Assembly: GCA_003644265.1 (NCBI GenBank)
Contig: QNBX01000096.1
Span: forward strand, 1 to 17,571
DNA length: 17,571 nt
Source of the DNA: Planctomycetota bacterium
GTDB taxonomy: Bacteria > Planctomycetota > B15-G4
Reading direction: 5' to 3'
Shown: positions 13,426-17,571 of the stretch, one piece after another
Layout of the letters: every line of letters starts with the position of its first letter
Position numbering within the stretch: position 1 is the stretch's first letter
The notes under the pieces: model-generated
The model's input: the letters and a program-made list of their open reading frames with translations, nothing else
What the model was told of the DNA's origin: nothing
Databases searched by the model: none
Program-made: the position numbers and the translations under genes

Positions 13426-13929
13426 ATGGGCCTGAACGCCGAGGCCCGCGCCCGGCTGGTCCAGCGCGCGCGCCAGGAGCTGCCCGAGCCCGGCGACCCG
13501 CGCCTGCTGATGGACGATCTGCGCCAACAGCGCCTCGCCGGCGACGAAGCGCTGGAGGTGCTCTCGCGCGTCTCGCTGGCCTGGACGCAGCTGCGCGACA
13601 TGCGCCTCGAGCGCTCCTGGCAGAGCGGATTCGGCTGGTTCCTGGGGCGCAACCTGATCGTCTTCGGGGCCCTGCTGCTGGGCCTGTTCCTGGCCTTCAG
13701 CTTCCCGCGCCAGGTGCTGGACGGCTCCATCGCGGGAGCGGCGCTCTACTTCCTCATCAATCACGCTCTGGCGCCGCTGCGCGTGCGCCGCCACGTGCGC
13801 CGACGGGTGGGCATCCTGCAGGCCTATCAGGCGGACCTGGAGAGCTACTTGGACGAGCTGGGCGGAGGAAGCGGGGTCGGCGCCACGGCGCGGGCTGACG
13901 CTCAGCCGGACGCGGGCCTCGCGAGCTGA
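13426..13929 (+). CDS. Hypothetical two-TM membrane protein
   Basis: I do not recognise the family. The 167-residue product has a charged N-terminal helical part (1-65; ARARLVQRARQELPEPGDPR, then VLSRVSLAWTQLRDMRLERS). Two hydrophobic spans follow (about 75-95, LIVFGALLLGLFLAFSF; about 101-118, IAGAALYFLINHAL). A basic helix with RVRRHVRRR comes next, then a short acidic/Ala tail. Topology is probably N- and C-terminus inside. ATG 13426 is preferred to GTG 13414; neither has a strong Shine-Dalgarno. It lies 80 bases after the putative transporter subunit and may be co-transcribed. It could also be an unrelated last gene before the convergent spoVR. Confidence 0.65.
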   Translation: MGLNAEARARLVQRARQELPEPGDPRLLMDDLRQQRLAGDEALEVLSRVSLAWTQLRDMRLERSWQSGFGWFLGRNLIVFGALLLGLFLAFSFPRQVLDGSIAGAALYFLINHALAPLRVRRHVRRRVGILQAYQADLESYLDELGGGSGVGATARADAQPDAGLAS

Positions 13930-13930
13930 G

Positions 13931-13960
13931 CGGCGTCCCGAGCCGCGCGCGGCGGCGCCG
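13931..13960. terminator. GC-rich hairpin between convergent unknown gene and spoVR
   Basis: CGGCG (13931-13935) and CGCCG (13956-13960) flank the palindrome GCCGCGCGCGGC (13942-13953). This fills almost the whole 33-base gap between two converging stop codons. There is no T-tract on either strand, so intrinsic termination is doubtful. Confidence 0.3.
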
Positions 13961-13962
13961 TC

Positions 13963-15252
13963 TCAGGCGTCGCTGGCGGCGTCGTCGGGCTGCGCCGGGT
14001 CTACGGGCTCTCCCAGCTCGCGCTCGACCGACTGGCCGTCGAGGCACGAGAGCAGCGCCGCGCGGCCCTCGAGCCGCGTGGACAAGCGCACCGATCCCGA
14101 CCACAGCCGGCTCAGGTTGCGCAGGGTCTGCTCAGCGGCGTCCAGCTCCAGCTCGGAGCCGCTCCAACAGTGCTCCAACTCGAGCTCCGGACCGCCCGCG
14201 TCGACGCGCCGGATCAGCGGCTGCCCCGCGTTGGTGAGGCTCACCATCAGCCCCTCCTTGGCCGCAACAAAGTCCTCGTGCGAGCCCACGATCCCCAGGT
14301 CGTCGCAGAAGCCGCCGTCGAGGTGCGCGTCCACAAACGTCAGGTCGTTGTGGATGCGGCGCGCCTGGAACACCGCCTCGAGCCCGCCGCCGTCATCGCC
14401 GCCGCGCTCGCGGAAGATGCGGCGAAACAGCTCCATGCCCAGCTTGTACGGATTGAGCTGGCCCTCGCTGCCCATGGCGCCGCTGTGCTGGTCGGCGTAG
14501 GCCACCACCTCGGCGTCGCGCAGCAGTTCGCCGGTCATGAGCCGGCTGTGCCAGAAGCTGGCCCAGCCCTCGTTCATGATCTTGGTCATGCCCTGGGGCA
14601 GAAAGTAGTAGGCCTCGTCGCGCAACATGGAGAGCACCTCCTGCTGCCAGCCCGCCAGCGGCGCGCCCAACAGCAGGTGTCCGAGGATGTCGCCCGCCGG
14701 TGCGCCTCGATCGAGCGGCGGCGCATTGCCCGGCTGCCCGCGCGCGCGGCCCAGGGCGCCCACGTCCAGCAGGTTGTCGACCGAGAGCACGCGGTCCACG
14801 AAGTCCTCGACCTGCTCGAGCCCGCGACGATCCATGAGCGTGCGGATGCGCGCGCCGTGGCTGGCGAGCACGTCGATCATGTCGGGCTCGGTGTGTGAGA
14901 ACCACGCGTTGTGCGCGAAGAAGTCGGCGTGACCGCAGACGTGCGCCATGACCAGCTTCTGCTCCACGGCGGCGTTCTGCCCCAGCAGGTAGGCCAGCAC
15001 CGGGCGCGTATTGATGACCAGCTCGTAGATGCGCTGCAGACCCCAGGCGTGGCCCTTGGCCAGGCCGTCGTAGTCCATGCCGAAACGCCAGTGTGGGTAG
15101 CGCACGGGGAAGCCGCCGTAGGCCGCGATCTCGTTGAGCTGGCGGTGGTCCACCAGCTCGTAGCGGATCTCGGGGAAGTCCAGGCCCTTGCCGCGCGCCA
15201 GGGTCTCCACAGCCTCCTGCAGGGCCAGCAGCTCGGGTGTCGGACGGGCCAT
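13963..15252 (-). CDS. spoVR: SpoVR family protein
   Basis: The 429-residue protein has the SpoVR core. It includes PEIRYELVDHRQLNEIAAYGGFP, PHWRFGMDYDGLAKG, IYELVINTRPVLAYLL and MAHVCGHADFFAHNAWF. Later come EVLSMLRDEAYYFLPQGMTKIMNEGWASFWHS and NPYKLGMELFRRIF. SpoVR/YcgB proteins occur with PrkA and YeaH/YhbH in many non-sporulating bacteria, where they take part in stress and stationary-phase physiology. The biochemical role is unknown. The C-terminal ~60 residues are acidic and variable. ATG 15252 lies six bases after the yeaH stop, with AAGGGG further up. The name refers to spore cortex work in Bacillus and does not imply sporulation here. Confidence 0.96.
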   Translation of the reverse strand: MARPTPELLALQEAVETLARGKGLDFPEIRYELVDHRQLNEIAAYGGFPVRYPHWRFGMDYDGLAKGHAWGLQRIYELVINTRPVLAYLLGQNAAVEQKLVMAHVCGHADFFAHNAWFSHTEPDMIDVLASHGARIRTLMDRRGLEQVEDFVDRVLSVDNLLDVGALGRARGQPGNAPPLDRGAPAGDILGHLLLGAPLAGWQQEVLSMLRDEAYYFLPQGMTKIMNEGWASFWHSRLMTGELLRDAEVVAYADQHSGAMGSEGQLNPYKLGMELFRRIFRERGGDDGGGLEAVFQARRIHNDLTFVDAHLDGGFCDDLGIVGSHEDFVAAKEGLMVSLTNAGQPLIRRVDAGGPELELEHCWSGSELELDAAEQTLRNLSRLWSGSVRLSTRLEGRAALLSCLDGQSVERELGEPVDPAQPDDAASDA

Positions 15253-15258
15253 GACGGG

Positions 15259-16368
15259 CTAGAGCCCCTTGCCCAGGAAGGCCTTGATGGCCGGCAGGAT
15301 GCCGTGGCGATCGGGGATTTCGCAGGCGTTCACGCCGGCGTGCCCCGGCAGACCGGACTCCAGGTCCTTCATGAACTGGCCCGAGCCGTAGGCGCTCTTC
15401 ACCTGGCCGTAGCAGAACATGTTGGCCCGCGGCAGCAGGCGCTCGCGCAGCAGGGACAGGCAGCGCTCGGTGTCGCGCCCGCTCCAGTTGTCACCGTCGG
15501 AGAAGTGGAACAGGTAGACGTTCCACTCGTCGGCCGGAAACTCCGACTCGAGCAGCTCGGCCGCCAGCTGGTAGGCCGAGCTGATCTTGGTGCCGCCCGA
15601 TTCGCGCAGCCGATAGAACGTGTCCTGGTCCACCTGCTTGGCGCTGGCGTCGTGCACCAGGTAGCGCGTCTCCAGGCTCTGGTACTGGCTGCGCAACCAG
15701 GTGTCGATCCAGAACGAGACCAGGCGCACGACCTCCTTCTGCTCGCGGCCCATGGAGCCGGACACGTCCATCATGTAGAGGATCATGGCGGCGTGATCGG
15801 GGCTGGAGACCTCGCGCGCGGCGCGGTAGCGCAGGTCGCTGGGGGCCGGCACCAGGCGCGGGTTGGCGGGGTCGTAAGAGCCCGCCGCGAGCTCGCGCTT
15901 GAGCGACTCCTTGAGCGTGCGCCGCAGGTGGCGCAGGGAGCGCGGGCCCTGGTTGGCCAGCGACGACCAGCGCCGGCTGGTGACGGACACGCGCGCCCGG
16001 CCGCGGGGCTCGATGTTGGGCAGCTCCAGCTCCTCGCCCAGGATGGTGGCCATCTCGTCCAGGGTCAGCTCGACCTCCAACAGGTGCTGGCCGGGCTCGC
16101 CGCCCGCGCTGCCTGGGCACTGGCCCTCACCGGGGCCGCCTTCGCCTTGCGCCGGCCCCTCGCCCTGCCCCTGCCCGGGGCTGTTCTCGCCGTGGCGCAG
16201 GCGCGGCAGCTCGATGCGCTGCACCGGGATGGACACGAGCTGGCCGCCCTTGCGACCGATCAGCTCCGAGCCGGTGACGTAACGTTCGAGGTCGCGTTTG
16301 ATGCGGCCGCGTACGATCGCCTTGAAGCGACGCCGGTCGCGCTCGATGCGTCCGGCATCGGCGCTCAC
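15259..16368 (-). CDS. YeaH/YhbH family (DUF444) protein with VWA domain
   Basis: The 369-residue protein begins IERDRRRFKAIVRGRIKRDLERY and VTGSELIGRKGGQLVSIPVQRIELPR, typical of DUF444. A Gly/Gln/Glu-rich linker follows (about 60-95). The von Willebrand A part has a MIDAS motif DVSGS at 201-205 (MILYMMDVSGSMG). Then come RYLVHDASAKQVDQDTFYRLRESGGTKISSAYQLA and YLFHFSDGDNW. These proteins are partners, perhaps substrates, of the PrkA kinase. It starts at GTG 16368, overlapping the prkA stop (GTGA), and spoVR follows after six bases. The three genes thus form one translationally coupled unit in the usual order. Confidence 0.95.
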   Translation of the reverse strand: MSADAGRIERDRRRFKAIVRGRIKRDLERYVTGSELIGRKGGQLVSIPVQRIELPRLRHGENSPGQGQGEGPAQGEGGPGEGQCPGSAGGEPGQHLLEVELTLDEMATILGEELELPNIEPRGRARVSVTSRRWSSLANQGPRSLRHLRRTLKESLKRELAAGSYDPANPRLVPAPSDLRYRAAREVSSPDHAAMILYMMDVSGSMGREQKEVVRLVSFWIDTWLRSQYQSLETRYLVHDASAKQVDQDTFYRLRESGGTKISSAYQLAAELLESEFPADEWNVYLFHFSDGDNWSGRDTERCLSLLRERLLPRANMFCYGQVKSAYGSGQFMKDLESGLPGHAGVNACEIPDRHGILPAIKAFLGKGL

Positions 16369-17462
16369 GCCTCGGTGTCCTCGTCCTCAAGCTCTTCTTC
16401 GGGGGTCTTGGTGTCGCCCCGCGCAAACAGGCCCGAGACGCGCTGCAGCGCGCGGCCGGCGCAGCGCTCGCAGTAGCCCAGCTCGCGCACCAGATGGCCG
16501 CTGACCAGGCGCACCTTCTCGTCGGCGTCGCGGTCGACCACGGCGCCGGCGCCGGACCTGAGCGTGAAGGTGTCGCGGCAGTCCTCGAACAGCTTCAGCT
16601 CGAGCGCAGCCTGCAGGCGCGCGTTGGAGCTGTGCGCGAAGCGCTCGCCCTTCTCGGCCAGGGCCTCGATGTAGTTCACGATCTCGCGCCGGAAGTCCGC
16701 CTTGCGGGCCTCGGTCACGCCGATCTTCTCTTCGATCGAGCGCATCAGGCGCTCGTCGCCGCCCTCGCCGCGGGTGGACGCGGTGACGCCCAGCACGTAG
16801 TTGCCGCACAGGCGCTTCACGGCCTCGGCGTCGCAGGCCACGGCCCGGCGCAGCTCGTCCTTGAGGCGTTCGTCCATCTCCTCGCGCACCAGGGCCACCA
16901 CGTCGGTGTAGGTGGCGCGCAGCTCGTCGCACTCCAGCAGCGGGTGGTTCACCAGGCCCTGTTCGAGGGAGTCGAGCACGTCGTAGGCGTTCAGACACGG
17001 CGGCCCGTCGTCGCTCACCAGCGCGGCCGCGATGCGGTCCTGCACGTAGCGCGGCGAGACGCCGTACATGCCCTCGCCCACGGCCTCCTGCTTGAGCTCC
17101 TCGGCGGTGGCCTCGCCGAAGCCGTTGACCTTGCGGCCGTCGTACAGAAAGAGCTTCTGCAGCAGGGAGATGCCGGCGTTCTTGGGCTCCTCCAGGCGCG
17201 TCAGCACGGCCCAGGTGGCGGCGGCCTCGATGGCGTGGGGCGCCAGGTGCCGGCCGGCGCAGACGTCTGTGCCGAAGGACTTCTCGTAGATGCGCACCTC
17301 GTCGGAGAGGCGCCGGTTGTACGGGATGTCGATCTTGGTGGTGCGGTCGCGGAAGGCCTCCATCAGCTCGTTGCTCTGGAGCCGGCGGTACTCGGGGCTG
17401 TTGGTGTGGCCCAGGATGACCTCGTCGATGTCGGTCTGAGCGAACTTCTGGCTCTCCTCACG
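16365..17462 (-). CDS. prkA: PrkA-type serine protein kinase, C-terminal half (5' part missing or displaced)
   Basis: PrkA is an AAA+/kinase-like stress protein of about 640-690 residues. Only the C-terminal 365 or so are here. They start near KFAQTDIDEVILGHTNSPEY and continue through MEAFRDRTTKIDIPYNRRL, DVCAGRHLAPHAIEAAATWAVLTRLEEP, YDGRKVNGFGEATAEELK and GMYGVSPRYVQDRIAAAL to an acidic tail. The Walker motifs are absent. Upstream of about 17462 the frame stays open to the edge but turns into Ser/Pro/Asn-rich sequence unlike PrkA, while another frame encodes a transposase-like end. An internal ATG at 17363 is available, but no good Shine-Dalgarno precedes it. The gene may be broken by an insertion, or the junction may be an assembly artefact. 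It overlaps yeaH by GTGA. Confidence 0.85.
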   Translation of the reverse strand, partial: REESQKFAQTDIDEVILGHTNSPEYRRLQSNELMEAFRDRTTKIDIPYNRRLSDEVRIYEKSFGTDVCAGRHLAPHAIEAAATWAVLTRLEEPKNAGISLLQKLFLYDGRKVNGFGEATAEELKQEAVGEGMYGVSPRYVQDRIAAALVSDDGPPCLNAYDVLDSLEQGLVNHPLLECDELRATYTDVVALVREEMDERLKDELRRAVACDAEAVKRLCGNYVLGVTASTRGEGGDERLMRSIEEKIGVTEARKADFRREIVNYIEALAEKGERFAHSSNARLQAALELKLFEDCRDTFTLRSGAGAVVDRDADEKVRLVSGHLVRELGYCERCAGRALQRVSGLFARGDTKTPEEELEDEDTEA

Positions 17463-17571
17463 TTTTGAGGGGTGAGTCGGGGAGGGCTGGTTCGAGTTCG
17501 ATGCCCCCGCAGCAGAGAAAGAGCATGGAGATGAGCGCCTGTGCGCTGTGAAAGCCGTAGGCCCGTCGGGC
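17458..17571 (-). mobile_element. Possible transposase C-terminus, partial at right edge
   Basis: On the minus strand a frame enters from the window edge and reads ARRAYGFHSAQALISMLFL, then CCGGIELEPALPDSPLKT and TGA at 17458-17460. A basic run with R-x-Y-G-F near the C-terminus followed by a short hydrophobic stretch resembles ends of ISL3-like and some other transposases. I cannot name the family with confidence. The stop lies at the point where PrkA similarity begins in a different frame, leaving no room for the usual terminal inverted repeat outside the gene. Only 37 codons are visible. Confidence 0.4.

Noticed and set aside
14911..16476. 521-residue open frame on the plus strand
   Set aside because: It is antisense to spoVR and yeaH, with Leu/Val/Gln/His-rich low-complexity content and no recognisable domain.

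Overview
This is a GC-rich (roughly 70%) bacterial chromosomal window of 17.6 kb with a Gram-negative-type housekeeping gene set. The order tRNA genes/tadA - SRP RNA - dnaX - ebfC - recR is the conserved bacterial arrangement. It runs straight into an rpoN - truA - hpf - ptsN - npr-like cluster, then a DUF2344 gene and an RNase E/G gene. A PrkA-YeaH-SpoVR module, a lysine-rich histone-H1-like repeat protein and a sigma-54 gene fit a deep-branching high-GC lineage such as Planctomycetota or Myxococcota. I cannot fix the phylum from sequence alone.

Layout. (1) 1-1233 (-): 5' part of an Rne/Rng ribonuclease gene whose predicted S1 domain is interrupted by a very long acidic/alanine-rich segment; the gene runs off the left edge. 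(2) 1140-1889 (-): DUF2344 protein, preceded by a good sigma70-like promoter. (3) 2069-6416 (-): a compact, mostly overlapping run ebfC, recR, rpoN, truA, hpf, ptsN, HPr. It combines DNA repair, the sigma-54 factor, tRNA modification, ribosome hibernation and the nitrogen-type PTS. (4) 6478-9669 (-): dnaX, SRP RNA, tRNA-Ser(CGA), tRNA-Ser(GGA), tadA and tRNA-Arg(ACG), the last being the classical TadA substrate. (5) 9670-10176: about 500 bases without a convincing gene, with promoter-like and hairpin elements. (6) 10177-10584 (+): histone-like repeat protein, ending in a shared hairpin opposite a convergent HAD hydrolase gene (10662-11333, -). (7) 11496-13929 (+): a LeuT-like sodium symporter, an overlapping 51-residue single-TM protein that is probably its small subunit, and an unknown two-TM protein. 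(8) 13963-17462 (-): spoVR, yeaH-type VWA gene and the C-terminal half of prkA. The prkA reading frame loses PrkA character about 110 bases before the right edge, where a transposase-like C-terminus ending in TGA begins.

The left two thirds is ordinary core genome with tight translational coupling. Points worth a second look are the prkA/transposase junction, the SRP RNA with a UGAC tetraloop and unusually long extra stem, the ribonuclease insertion, the altered LeuT pocket with its small partner protein, and the palindrome over the ribosome binding site of the histone-like gene.
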